Source: JANQEU01 sp965242805
GTDB taxonomy: Bacteria; Bacteroidota; Bacteroidia; Cytophagales; Cyclobacteriaceae
Reading direction: 5' to 3'
Assembly: GCA_965242805.1 (NCBI GenBank)
Contig: CBDETD010000002.1
Coordinates: forward strand, 5,332,001 to 5,396,000
Length of the DNA: 64,000 nucleotides
Numbering within the stretch: the stretch's first letter is position 1; every line of letters starts with the position of its first letter. Shown one piece after another: positions 9,180 to 17,719 of the stretch. Below the pieces are notes generated by a model. That model was not told the origin of the DNA and did not search any database. It saw only the letters and a program-made list of their open reading frames with translations. The position numbers were made by a program, and so were the translations under genes.

Positions 9180-11186
9180 CTACATAATGAACTTCCCTTT
9201 TAATTCCGATTTTATGAAAATCATTAATTCTGGAATGATCTTACTATAAAGCTGATCGTTATGGAGGGCGATGAATAGAGTTTCTCTTTGATCAACAGCA
9301 GTTCGAATTAATCTTTTTCCATTTTCCAGATCGTTGGATGCCCAAGCCGCTACACCCAAAGCTAACGGAGGTATATATTCTTCTTTTGATCTCTGAATCA
9401 AATTATCTCGTATCGATTTTACTGCATGGTGGTCCTGTAATTTATAATACATCATACAAGCGTCCATTTGGATACGGGGATTATTCTTAATTCTTTTCGG
9501 AGAATTCTCATAAACAGCAACCGCATCTTCATATCTATCCAGATTAGCCAAAGAAATCATTTCCAAGCTTACTGACGCCACATTAATGTACAATTCAGAT
9601 GCTTTTCTTGCATAGTCAATCGCTCCTTTGAAATCATTTTGGATAGCACGAATAACTGCCATATTTCCTAATGCGATTGGAGACAGAGGATCGATCTCAA
9701 TTGACTTTAAGATTTGATTCTCTGCCTTGTCGATTTCATTTTGGTTTATCAATACCAACCCATTCCAGTACCGTACCGTGGCATAGTTCGGATTAATTGA
9801 TATGGATTTATTGAAGTATTCGGTGGATTTATGCAGATCCCACTTGGTGGTATAATGAATGAAACCTAAGGAAGCGTATGCTTCTGTTGAATTTGGATCA
9901 TGTTCAAGCGCTTTCTCAGCGTACACCATTGCCAGAGAGTCGTTTTGTTGAGGAGGTTCAAGGTGGTAGAAACGAATTAAGGTATAAGTCTGCGACAATA
10001 GGGCATAAGCAAGAGCGAAGTCGGGATCCAGTTGGATTGCCTGTATGAAGAAATCCCTTGCTTTGAGCAGACTCTCTCCTCTTTGATTCCAGAAATACAA
10101 TCCTTTTAGATAATAATCATATGCTTCGGGGTTTGGATAATACCTGTCTTGAAGGGCTAGTGTAAGTCTCATCTTATCGACAACGTTTCTGGTAATTTCA
10201 TCTTGAGTTTGGAACACGCTTTCAATGTCACCATTATAGTTTTCTGACCACAAATGATAGCCAGTGGCAACATCCACCAATTGAGCAGTAACCCGAAGTT
10301 GATCTCCGGAACGTCTCACACTCCCCTCCAAAATCAAGGAAACATTTAATTTTTGAGCAATGGTCTTTAGATCATCGTTGCTTTTTTTAAATGAGAAAGA
10401 TGAAGTTCGGCCTGCCACTTTTAATTCTGGAATTTTAACAAGAGCATTAATAATTTCTTCGGAAATACCATCACTAAAATATTCCTGCCCAGGATCATTG
10501 CTCATGTTATCAAAGGCGAGAACTGCAATTGACTTTTCTGCAGGTCTATCACCATCCTTCCCACTTTGTTTGCCGTAGAGGAATAGTCCAAAACCAATGA
10601 CTACGACTGAAGTTATGACAATTAAAACAGTCCAAGTAAGCTGCGATTTTCGAGAACCACGATTGTAAATGGCTTGTGGTTTGGGAACCGGCAGGCCTGA
10701 TCCTTGAACCGAAAAAGTTCGTACACTATAATCTACATTCTTTAAAGACTTTTCTCCAAGGTCAAGTGTTTGGATATTGGATTGACTTCTAATCGATTTT
10801 TTCACCGCATCAGAAATATATATTCCTCCATTATCAGCTATGGATTGAAGTCTCGAGGCTACGTTAACACCATCCCCGAAAATGTCATTATTCTCAATAG
10901 TAATATCTCCCAGATGTATTCCGATCCTGAATTGACCATCGAATTCAACGTTTTGAATATCTACAGCACAATTGACAGCATCGAGTGCGGAATTGAATTG
11001 AGCAATGGCTCCATCACCCATTTCCTTGATCCACTTGCCATTGTGTTTTGCTACCAAATGCTTTTGAAGTGCGACGCTTTGACGAATCAATTCAAGCGCT
11101 TTCTGCTCGTCCTTACCCATTAAAGCTGTGTACCCGACAATGTCGGTGAACATGATTGCTGCCAGCTTGCGAGTAGGGGATGACAT
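9180..11186 (-). CDS. class III adenylate cyclase with TolB-N-like and TPR domains
   Basis: 668 residues. The cyclase domain occupies residues 1-170. It keeps metal ligands D15 (FTDIVGYT) and D58 (KEMGDG), purine-site K54 and D101 (DIFGDGVNVASRL), and transition-state N108 and R112, so it should be active and prefer ATP. One membrane span follows at about 183-205 (TVLIVITSVVVIGFGLFLYG). A TolB-N/FlgO-like segment (KSIAVLAFDNMSNDPGQEYF to about residue 345) and TPR repeats to the end should lie outside the cytoplasm. Such proteins make cAMP in response to envelope or protein-protein signals. A truncated relative of its 5' end lies downstream, and a cNMP-binding histidine kinase is encoded about 5 kb away. 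Confidence 0.9.
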   Translation of the reverse strand: MSSPTRKLAAIMFTDIVGYTALMGKDEQKALELIRQSVALQKHLVAKHNGKWIKEMGDGAIAQFNSALDAVNCAVDIQNVEFDGQFRIGIHLGDITIENNDIFGDGVNVASRLQSIADNGGIYISDAVKKSIRSQSNIQTLDLGEKSLKNVDYSVRTFSVQGSGLPVPKPQAIYNRGSRKSQLTWTVLIVITSVVVIGFGLFLYGKQSGKDGDRPAEKSIAVLAFDNMSNDPGQEYFSDGISEEIINALVKIPELKVAGRTSSFSFKKSNDDLKTIAQKLNVSLILEGSVRRSGDQLRVTAQLVDVATGYHLWSENYNGDIESVFQTQDEITRNVVDKMRLTLALQDRYYPNPEAYDYYLKGLYFWNQRGESLLKARDFFIQAIQLDPDFALAYALLSQTYTLIRFYHLEPPQQNDSLAMVYAEKALEHDPNSTEAYASLGFIHYTTKWDLHKSTEYFNKSISINPNYATVRYWNGLVLINQNEIDKAENQILKSIEIDPLSPIALGNMAVIRAIQNDFKGAIDYARKASELYINVASVSLEMISLANLDRYEDAVAVYENSPKRIKNNPRIQMDACMMYYKLQDHHAVKSIRDNLIQRSKEEYIPPLALGVAAWASNDLENGKRLIRTAVDQRETLFIALHNDQLYSKIIPELMIFIKSELKGKFIM

Positions 11187-11270
11187 CCTGTCAAATTACA
11201 AAATACAAACCACAATAATGAAATAAGTGATTGGAGGATTCACTTTCGTAGCCTGTAATAACATGATAAT

Positions 11271-11303
11271 ACTCTATCCGTAGTTTACTACTACGGATAG
11301 TGT
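11271..11303 (-). terminator. hairpin sharing its core with the 8731 hairpin
   Basis: CTATCCGTAG at 11274-11283 and CTACGGATAG at 11291-11300 pair around a 7-base loop (TTTACTA). The core arms are identical to those at 8731-8771, although the outer stem is shorter and has a mismatch. It lies just past the 3' end of the permease gene at 11327, so it may end that transcript. Confidence 0.55.
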
Positions 11304-11326
11304 ACTAGCGAGATTATCCTAGAATC

Positions 11327-13714
11327 CTATTCGTATCGCAAGGTTATGGACGGATTTATTTTGGTGGTCTGAAGTACCTTGATCCCCACAGTTGCTACAA
11401 TCAATATCAATGTCACTATCAGGGTCAGGACAAATGATGGTGCTCCGGGGGTGATCCGGTAGCTAAAGTTTTCGAGCCAACGAGACACCATGAACCATAC
11501 TGTTGGGATAGCAATGACATTGGCGATAAAAAGTAGTTTTATGTAATTGACTGAAAACAACATCAATATTCCGTTCAAATTGATTCCCAAAATCCTTCTG
11601 ATGGCTATTTCTTTGGTTCGTTCCTTCAAGGCGAATGTGAGCAACCCATACAGCCCGAGAAGTGCTAATATGATAGCTACTACCGTAAGTATTCCAATAA
11701 GCTTCCCTGTTTGATTTTCTACCCTGTACAGATTTTCAAATTGTTGATCGGCAAATGAATATTCGAAATGAGTATTGGGCATTGTTTTGTTAAAACTCTC
11801 TTCAACCTTATCCATGAGTGACAGGAAATCATTCGTGGCAAATTTCACTGAGATCTGATTCATAAGTCTATGATTTCTTAGAATCAATACGAGAGGTTCT
11901 ATTTCAGTGTGAAGCGACTTATAATTGAAGTCCTTTACTACCCCCGATATTGGTTTCATGTTTTTTCTACCAAAAGGTGAGAATGCTCTACCCACCGCAT
12001 AATCCCATCCCGCTTCTTTCACTGCTGCTTCATTTAAGATGAACTTGGTAACCTTTTCCGAGCCCATATTCTTGATCTCTTCCAGGTCACCTTCTACTAA
12101 CTCGAGTTCATAAGTTTCAATGAAATGTTCATCTATTTCAATGAGATTCCAACTTACATCTTCCTCCAGGTTTTCCCAAACTACGGTTTGATGCCAGTTA
12201 CTGCGACCAGGAGTGAATCGTGATGCCGAAGTACTGACCACCCCGGAGAGCGTTGATAATTCTGTCTTGAGTAAGTTTGCATTCTCCTGCGCTTCCCTAT
12301 TGAATAAATGAATATTTAAAATCCCATTTTGGTCCAGACCTAGATCTTTCGTCTTTAGATAGTTTAATTGCTGGTTGATAAATACGGTTGATAGGATCAG
12401 AATACTTGAAAGAGTGAATTGAACACCGAGAAGTACACTTTTGAAATTACTGCTTCTACTTCCAATACTGATCGTTCCCTTAATTGCGTTGACAGGTTGA
12501 AAAGAAATAATGAATAATGAAATATAAGATCCAGACAATAATGCAATCAATAAGATCATGCACATTAAACCAATGACCAACGGAATATCATCAAAAACTA
12601 ATTGCATGTTAGAATTGATCAAATCATTGATATTAGGCAGAAGCAAAAACTTTGTTAGCAATAGTGCACAAACCATTGACGCCGTAGAAACAATCAACCC
12701 CTCGGTAACAAACTGCAATAATAATTGACGTCTTGAAGCACCTACTACCTTGCGGATTGCTACTTCCTTTATCCTTTTGGTAGAACCCGCAATGCTGAGA
12801 TTAACGAAATTGATGAACGATATGAAGAGAATTGCTATTGCCACCGCGGAATACAAGTAAAGATATCGGGTATTATAGGCTGCTTTTTCATTTCCCCGAT
12901 TTGACTGAAAATGAATATCCTTCAATGCCTGTAGTCCCAATTCCTCAAATTTTCGTGGTTCCTGTTCACTTCCGAGGTTGACTACAATGGACTGGATCTT
13001 TGATTGAACCAAATAAGGATCTGCCAAAGGATTGAGAAGTACATAGGCAAAGTAATTGAACTGACCCCAGTTGCCAGTGAGGCTTGTTCCAGGGAGCACG
13101 CGTTCAAGGTTTTCGAATGAAACGAGGAACTCAGGTTCAAAGTGACTGTTGAAGGGAAGGTTCTCGAATACTCCACTTACGCGAAAATTGAATTTACCAT
13201 CAACTTCAAGGTTTTGACCGATGGGATTATCCTGACCAAAGAACTTCTCTGCAATGGATTTTGAAATTACCACTGAATTAATGTCAATTAAGGCTTCTTC
13301 CGCATCTCCTCTGATCATTTTGAAATCAAACAACTTCCCAAATGAGGGATCAATCATGAAGAAATTCTCTTCATTGAACACCACGTCGTCATAGGCTACA
13401 GATACTTTGGGATTATAATTGAACCGGGTCATTCTCATGAATTCCTCGACCTCAGGGATCTCATCTTTGATTTTGGGAGGAATAGGTGCGGCTACCTTCA
13501 CCCAGCCATTTCCACCTGCGACATCTCCTGTTATGATTCGATAGATATTGGCTTCATTCTTATGGTACCGATCATAGCTTAGTTCATATTGGATATGTAA
13601 GTAGCTTACAAGACATGCCCCCACACCTAATGAAAGTCCTAATAAGTTGAGTAGGAGGTTTGTTTTTGTGCGTAATAATGCCCTTAAGGAAGAAACAAAA
13701 TGGTTACGTAACAT
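11327..13714 (-). CDS. MacB/FtsX-type ABC transporter permease
   Basis: 795 residues with the usual MacB-like layout for Bacteroidota: an N-terminal span (LLNLLGLSLGVGACLVSYL), a periplasmic MacB_PCD domain, three spans with the FtsX motif AIRKVVGASRRQLLLQF, and then a second periplasmic plus FtsX unit (KERTKEIAIRRILGIN). No ATPase gene is adjacent, which is common for these permeases. It probably works as mechanotransmission or export machinery together with an ATPase encoded elsewhere. Substrate unknown. Confidence 0.9.
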   Translation of the reverse strand: MLRNHFVSSLRALLRTKTNLLLNLLGLSLGVGACLVSYLHIQYELSYDRYHKNEANIYRIITGDVAGGNGWVKVAAPIPPKIKDEIPEVEEFMRMTRFNYNPKVSVAYDDVVFNEENFFMIDPSFGKLFDFKMIRGDAEEALIDINSVVISKSIAEKFFGQDNPIGQNLEVDGKFNFRVSGVFENLPFNSHFEPEFLVSFENLERVLPGTSLTGNWGQFNYFAYVLLNPLADPYLVQSKIQSIVVNLGSEQEPRKFEELGLQALKDIHFQSNRGNEKAAYNTRYLYLYSAVAIAILFISFINFVNLSIAGSTKRIKEVAIRKVVGASRRQLLLQFVTEGLIVSTASMVCALLLTKFLLLPNINDLINSNMQLVFDDIPLVIGLMCMILLIALLSGSYISLFIISFQPVNAIKGTISIGSRSSNFKSVLLGVQFTLSSILILSTVFINQQLNYLKTKDLGLDQNGILNIHLFNREAQENANLLKTELSTLSGVVSTSASRFTPGRSNWHQTVVWENLEEDVSWNLIEIDEHFIETYELELVEGDLEEIKNMGSEKVTKFILNEAAVKEAGWDYAVGRAFSPFGRKNMKPISGVVKDFNYKSLHTEIEPLVLILRNHRLMNQISVKFATNDFLSLMDKVEESFNKTMPNTHFEYSFADQQFENLYRVENQTGKLIGILTVVAIILALLGLYGLLTFALKERTKEIAIRRILGINLNGILMLFSVNYIKLLFIANVIAIPTVWFMVSRWLENFSYRITPGAPSFVLTLIVTLILIVATVGIKVLQTTKINPSITLRYE

Positions 13715-13843
13715 GATCGGTTAGATTTTGAGTTTTTTCAATAGACAGGCCCGACACCCAATAGGTTGCATTTTGGGCACACTTAAGTATTTCTCAACAA
13801 TCATTCAGTGGAAATACATGCCAATTTCCTATCTTAGATATCC

Positions 13844-14254
13844 ATGAATCCAATTCTCAACACCATCTTAGCCGTAGTTGCAGGAGTTGTGTTAGGCAGC
13901 TTGGTAAATATTGGATTAATAACGTTGGGAGGTATTGTTGTACCTCCGCCAGAGGGTATGGATCCCATGGATCCCGAAAGTATTAAGGCCTTTATGCCAA
14001 TGTTCCAACCCATACATTTTGTTTTTCCTTTTTTAGCTCACTCATTTGGAACGTTGGTTGGAGCATTGACTGCAGCATTGATAGGAGCAAAGGAAAAGAT
14101 GAAATTTGCTTTGGGAATCGGTATCTTTTTCCTGGCTGGTGGTATCTACAATATAGCTTCCCTACCTTCTCCCGTATGGTATTCTATTCTGGATTTAGTT
14201 GGTGCTTACCTTCCTATGGCTTGGTTTGGTTGGAAGCTGACCTGGAATAAGTGA
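13844..14254 (+). CDS. small multispanning membrane protein, unknown
   Basis: 136 residues with about four hydrophobic helices. It starts ILAVVAGVVLGSLVNIGLI and has a PPPEGMDPMDPES loop after the first pair of spans. Similar short proteins occur in many Bacteroidota, but I do not know a function. The stop lies about 60 bases before the preferred start of the muramidase gene, so the two may be cotranscribed. Confidence 0.8.
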   Translation: MNPILNTILAVVAGVVLGSLVNIGLITLGGIVVPPPEGMDPMDPESIKAFMPMFQPIHFVFPFLAHSFGTLVGALTAALIGAKEKMKFALGIGIFFLAGGIYNIASLPSPVWYSILDLVGAYLPMAWFGWKLTWNK

Positions 14255-14313
14255 ATTATTTGAAATTGTTTTATGAACGATTTCTCGTATTGCTACCGAA
14301 AAAGGATTTGATC

Positions 14314-15501
14314 ATGCACACCGTATGTGGATTAGACCAACTTATCAATTCGTCCGATCTTCAAAAGCGTTTCTCTGGCAATATCGGTTACTTATGCAAT
14401 AGCGCTTCCGTGGATCGTAATCTGATTTTCGGTATGGTTCATCTCAAAAAGATCTTCGGTTCGAGGTTAAAAAAGGTTTTTTCTCCCCAGCATGGATTGT
14501 TTGCGGATGTACAAGACAATATGTTGGAATCTCCCCATTTCCGAAGTAAGTATTTTGAGCTCGATGTCTTCAGTCTGTATTCTGAAACCAGAAGTCCAGA
14601 ATACGAATGGTTGGTTGATCTCGATCACCTGGTCATTGATCTTCAGGATGTTGGTACAAGGGTTTACACCTATATTTATACTGTTGCACTTTCAATGATT
14701 GCATGCAAAAAGGCCTTAACTAAAGTCACTATTCTAGATCGCCCAAATCCAATAGGGGGAATGGAGATCGAGGGAAATATCCTTGATCCAAATTTCTCTT
14801 CATTTGTAGGAATGTATCCAATCCCTATGAGACATGGCCTGACTATCGGAGAGTTTGCATTATTGGCCAATAACCATTTTGGTATTGAGTGTGAACTGGA
14901 AGTGATCCAACTACAAAACTGGCGTCGAGATATGTATTTTGATGAAACTGGTTTGCCATGGGTACAACCTTCTCCCAATTTGCCAGGTCTTCGCTCTACA
15001 ATGGTGTATCCAGGGATGGTGATACTTGAAGGCACTAATTTATCGGAGGGTAGAGGGACGGTAAAACCATTTGAAATATTTGGTCAACCCGGGATTGAAC
15101 CATTTTCGTTATTAAACAAACTCACATCTGTATTTAAGGAAAATGGACTTGATGGATTTGTTCTTAGGCCATTGTTGTTTCAACCTACCTTTCACAAATT
15201 CCAGGATCAAGTATGCGGAGGTTACCAGCTCCATATCACGGATCAAAATAAATTCAAACCGTGGCAAGCTGCGTTGTTGATCACTAAGGTGCTTCGTCAA
15301 AACCTGGAAGAAGAATTCTCATGGAATCAACCTCCATTTGAGTATGAATACGAAAAGCTTCCATTTGATATACTGAATGGTACTGACAAAATCAGAAGAT
15401 GGATTGAGGAAGATGATAGTGTTGACGAGCTGTTGAAATTGGAATCGGAGGGATTGAACAAGTACCTTGATATCAGGGATTCGGTGTTACTTTATCCCTA
15501 A
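14314..15501 (+). CDS. namZ: DUF1343 / NamZ-like exo-beta-N-acetylmuramidase
   Basis: About 395 residues from the ATG at 14314, which has AAAGGA about 8 bases upstream. An earlier GTG at 14251 overlaps the previous stop but adds residues that do not look native. DUF1343 signatures are present: VFSPQHGLFAD, LVIDLQDVGTRVYTYIYT, ILDRPNPIGG, PIPMRHGLTIGEFA, PSPNLPGLRSTMVYPGM and EGTNLSEGRGT. Members characterised as NamZ release terminal MurNAc from peptidoglycan fragments. No signal peptide is visible, which suggests cytoplasmic action, whereas many relatives are exported. It would feed the kinase-MurQ pair encoded at 39-41 kb. Confidence 0.88.
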   Translation: MHTVCGLDQLINSSDLQKRFSGNIGYLCNSASVDRNLIFGMVHLKKIFGSRLKKVFSPQHGLFADVQDNMLESPHFRSKYFELDVFSLYSETRSPEYEWLVDLDHLVIDLQDVGTRVYTYIYTVALSMIACKKALTKVTILDRPNPIGGMEIEGNILDPNFSSFVGMYPIPMRHGLTIGEFALLANNHFGIECELEVIQLQNWRRDMYFDETGLPWVQPSPNLPGLRSTMVYPGMVILEGTNLSEGRGTVKPFEIFGQPGIEPFSLLNKLTSVFKENGLDGFVLRPLLFQPTFHKFQDQVCGGYQLHITDQNKFKPWQAALLITKVLRQNLEEEFSWNQPPFEYEYEKLPFDILNGTDKIRRWIEEDDSVDELLKLESEGLNKYLDIRDSVLLYP

Positions 15502-15512
15502 TATTGAAGTAA

Positions 15513-16328
15513 TTACCTGGACTCAACTGTGTTGCTAAGGGTTCCAATCCCTTCGATTTCTACTTCCACAACATCTCCTTCCTTCAGAGGTCTGGTAGCA
15601 TCAGGAGTACCTGTGAAAATGATATCGCCAGGAAGTAAGGTAATGTATTGACTTATATAACTGACAATCGTTTCGACATCATGAATGAGATCACTGGTAT
15701 TCTCAGATTGAACGGTCTCCCCGTTTAATCTTGTTTCCAATTGCAGGTTATTGTAGTCCAATCCTGAGACGATGTATGGACCAACAGGGCCAAAGGTGTC
15801 TGAGGCTTTTGATCTTATCCATTGGAGATCAGAACGCTGCCAATCTCTTTCGCTCACATCATTCCCGATAGTGACTCCGAAGATATATTCTGCCGCCGTC
15901 TCCTTCGATACTTTTGAAGTCTCTTTCCCGATCACGATCACCATTTCACCTTCATAGTGAAGATTGGTGGCATCTGAAGGCATTAAGATCGGTTCTCCAT
16001 GAGCTGCAAGTGTTGTTGGAAACTTTGAAAACAACCCTGGGTATTCAGAAGGTTCTCTATCCCCGATGTGACTTTTATAATTGAGACCTACTGCAAGTAC
16101 TTTGGATGGCTCACATGGAACTAATAGCCTAATATCCGACAGCTTATATGACTTGCCATTTTTTGCTTGATCACCAAAAATATCTCCATTTATTCCATAT
16201 ACAATGTCACCTTCCAGGACGCCATATAATATTGAACTTTCTGTTTCGAAACGAACATATTTTGTTTGTGAAAAGGAAATGTTCACAGCGCAAGTGAATA
16301 TTGCAATGACTCTAATAATTGATTTCAT
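15513..16328 (-). CDS. fumarylacetoacetate hydrolase family protein with signal peptide
   Basis: 271 residues. After a signal-peptide-like start (MKSIIRVIAIFTCAVNISFS-Q) it is a standard FAH-fold protein: KVLAVGLNYKSHIGD, metal ligands in HYEGEMVIVIGKE, GNDVSERDWQ, DTFGPVGPY and GDIIFTGTPD. Family members hydrolyse or decarboxylate acylpyruvates, ketodioates and related acids, nearly always in the cytoplasm. Export of this one is unusual. It converges on the muramidase gene, with 11 bases between the stops. Substrate unknown. Confidence 0.88.
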   Translation of the reverse strand: MKSIIRVIAIFTCAVNISFSQTKYVRFETESSILYGVLEGDIVYGINGDIFGDQAKNGKSYKLSDIRLLVPCEPSKVLAVGLNYKSHIGDREPSEYPGLFSKFPTTLAAHGEPILMPSDATNLHYEGEMVIVIGKETSKVSKETAAEYIFGVTIGNDVSERDWQRSDLQWIRSKASDTFGPVGPYIVSGLDYNNLQLETRLNGETVQSENTSDLIHDVETIVSYISQYITLLPGDIIFTGTPDATRPLKEGDVVEVEIEGIGTLSNTVESR

Positions 16329-16423
16329 AGGGAGGTTGTTTTCGATTTTATTAGATATGATTACTGCTCATACATAAAGATAGACATCAAATAAGTATAG
16401 AAGTAACCTGAATACTCATTGAT

Positions 16424-16431
16424 TATCTTTG
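16424..16431 (+). promoter_or_regulatory. possible Bacteroidota -7 element
   Basis: TATCTTTG matches the TAnnTTTG -7 consensus of Bacteroidota and lies about 20 bases before the start of the histidine kinase gene. I could not find a clear TTTG -33 partner at the proper spacing, so this is tentative. Confidence 0.35.
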
Positions 16432-16452
16432 ATCCAATAAATTATCTCATAG

Positions 16453-17685
16453 TTGAAAACTCAAATCAACAAAAAGACACTTGACTTCAGGGTATCCCTG
16501 CTCAAAGATGTGATCATCTTTGCGAATGTTGATGACAATACCTTATTGTCTATCGCAGAATCCCTTGAAACTGTCGAATTAGCCCCATATCAGGCACTTT
16601 TCAATAAAGGGGATAAGAGCAGGTCCATGTACATAGTAATAGATGGAGAAGTTAAAGTTCATGATGATGATTATGTTTTTACAACCCTGATTGACCGCCA
16701 GTTCTTAGGAGAATATGCCCTTCTTGATGAAATGGAAAGATCCGCAAGTGTAACAGCATTAGTCAAGACCTCGCTCTACGAACTTAGCAAGGAGGATTTT
16801 GACAGAATTACAGGGAAGCAACCTGAGATCAAGGATGGCATTCTCAAGGCATTGTTGATAAGATTAAGAGAGAGAAATGATTGGGAAGAGCGTCTTGCTC
16901 AACGGAATAAAATGATCCAACAACAGAAAGATGAGATCGAGAAGAAGAATGTAGAACTGACCAAATTGAATAAGGAGATCCAGGCACAAAAAGATTTGAA
17001 GGACAGATTTTTCTCAATTATCTCACATGACTTGAGAGGTCCGGTCAGTTCATTCCAAGGGATCAGTAGCATCATCAGGCTTTATATTAAGACCAAGCGA
17101 TTTGATGATCTTATAAAGATGACTGAGGAGATCGATAGCTCCGCTTTTCAACTTTCAAGGCTTTTGGATAATTTGTTGAATTGGGCCTCTCAACAACAAA
17201 GTCAGATTCCCTACAATCCGGAATTGATTGATATTTCCAGTTTGATTAATAACCTGTTTGACGTTTTTAAATCCAATGCTGTTTCCAAAAAGATCTTATT
17301 ACACAATCAAGTCGAAAAGGAAACAACGGCCTTCGTTGATGTCAATACAGTGAGAACCATATTCAGGAATTTGGTCAACAATGCATTAAAATATACGGAG
17401 GAAAACGGCCAGGTAATACTCAGTTCATTGAAAGTGGAGGATGGGGTTCAAATAATCGTGAAAGATACCGGTGTGGGGATCCCAAAGGATCGATTAAATA
17501 CACTTTTCAAACTAGGTGATCAAAAGAGTACATATGGTACGGCAGGTGAGAAGGGTGTTGGTCTCGGCCTTCAATTAGTGTATGAATTCACCAAACTCAA
17601 CAAAGGGAAAGTGGAAGTTGAAAGTGTTGAGGGAGAGGGCACCTCATTTAAGGTCACTCTTCCAAGGGATATGGATAACATCTGA
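16453..17685 (+). CDS. cNMP-binding sensor histidine kinase
   Basis: 410 residues, apparently starting at TTG since no ATG precedes the conserved domain. Residues about 12-130 form a cyclic-nucleotide-binding domain; its phosphate cassette keeps Glu and Arg (FLGEYALLDEMERSASV). A coiled coil follows (about 140-185), then HisKA with phospho-acceptor H192 (FFSIISHDLRGP) and a HATPase domain (NLVNNALKYTEENG, DTGVGIP, GEKGVGLGLQL). There is no membrane span and no adjacent response regulator. It likely senses cAMP or cGMP in the cytoplasm. Its last four codons lie within a long inverted repeat. Confidence 0.9.
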   Translation: MKTQINKKTLDFRVSLLKDVIIFANVDDNTLLSIAESLETVELAPYQALFNKGDKSRSMYIVIDGEVKVHDDDYVFTTLIDRQFLGEYALLDEMERSASVTALVKTSLYELSKEDFDRITGKQPEIKDGILKALLIRLRERNDWEERLAQRNKMIQQQKDEIEKKNVELTKLNKEIQAQKDLKDRFFSIISHDLRGPVSSFQGISSIIRLYIKTKRFDDLIKMTEEIDSSAFQLSRLLDNLLNWASQQQSQIPYNPELIDISSLINNLFDVFKSNAVSKKILLHNQVEKETTAFVDVNTVRTIFRNLVNNALKYTEENGQVILSSLKVEDGVQIIVKDTGVGIPKDRLNTLFKLGDQKSTYGTAGEKGVGLGLQLVYEFTKLNKGKVEVESVEGEGTSFKVTLPRDMDNI

Positions 17686-17714
17686 AATTTTTCAAAATTT
17701 CAGATGTTATCCAT
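17671..17714. terminator. 21-bp inverted repeat between converging genes
   Basis: The arms 17671-17691 and 17694-17714 are exact reverse complements with only TC between them. The left arm contains the kinase stop codon TGA (17683-17685), and the right arm ends 5 bases before the permease stop. With A4 and T4 runs at its centre it is most simply a bidirectional terminator. Confidence 0.65.
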
Positions 17715-17719
17715 GGACT

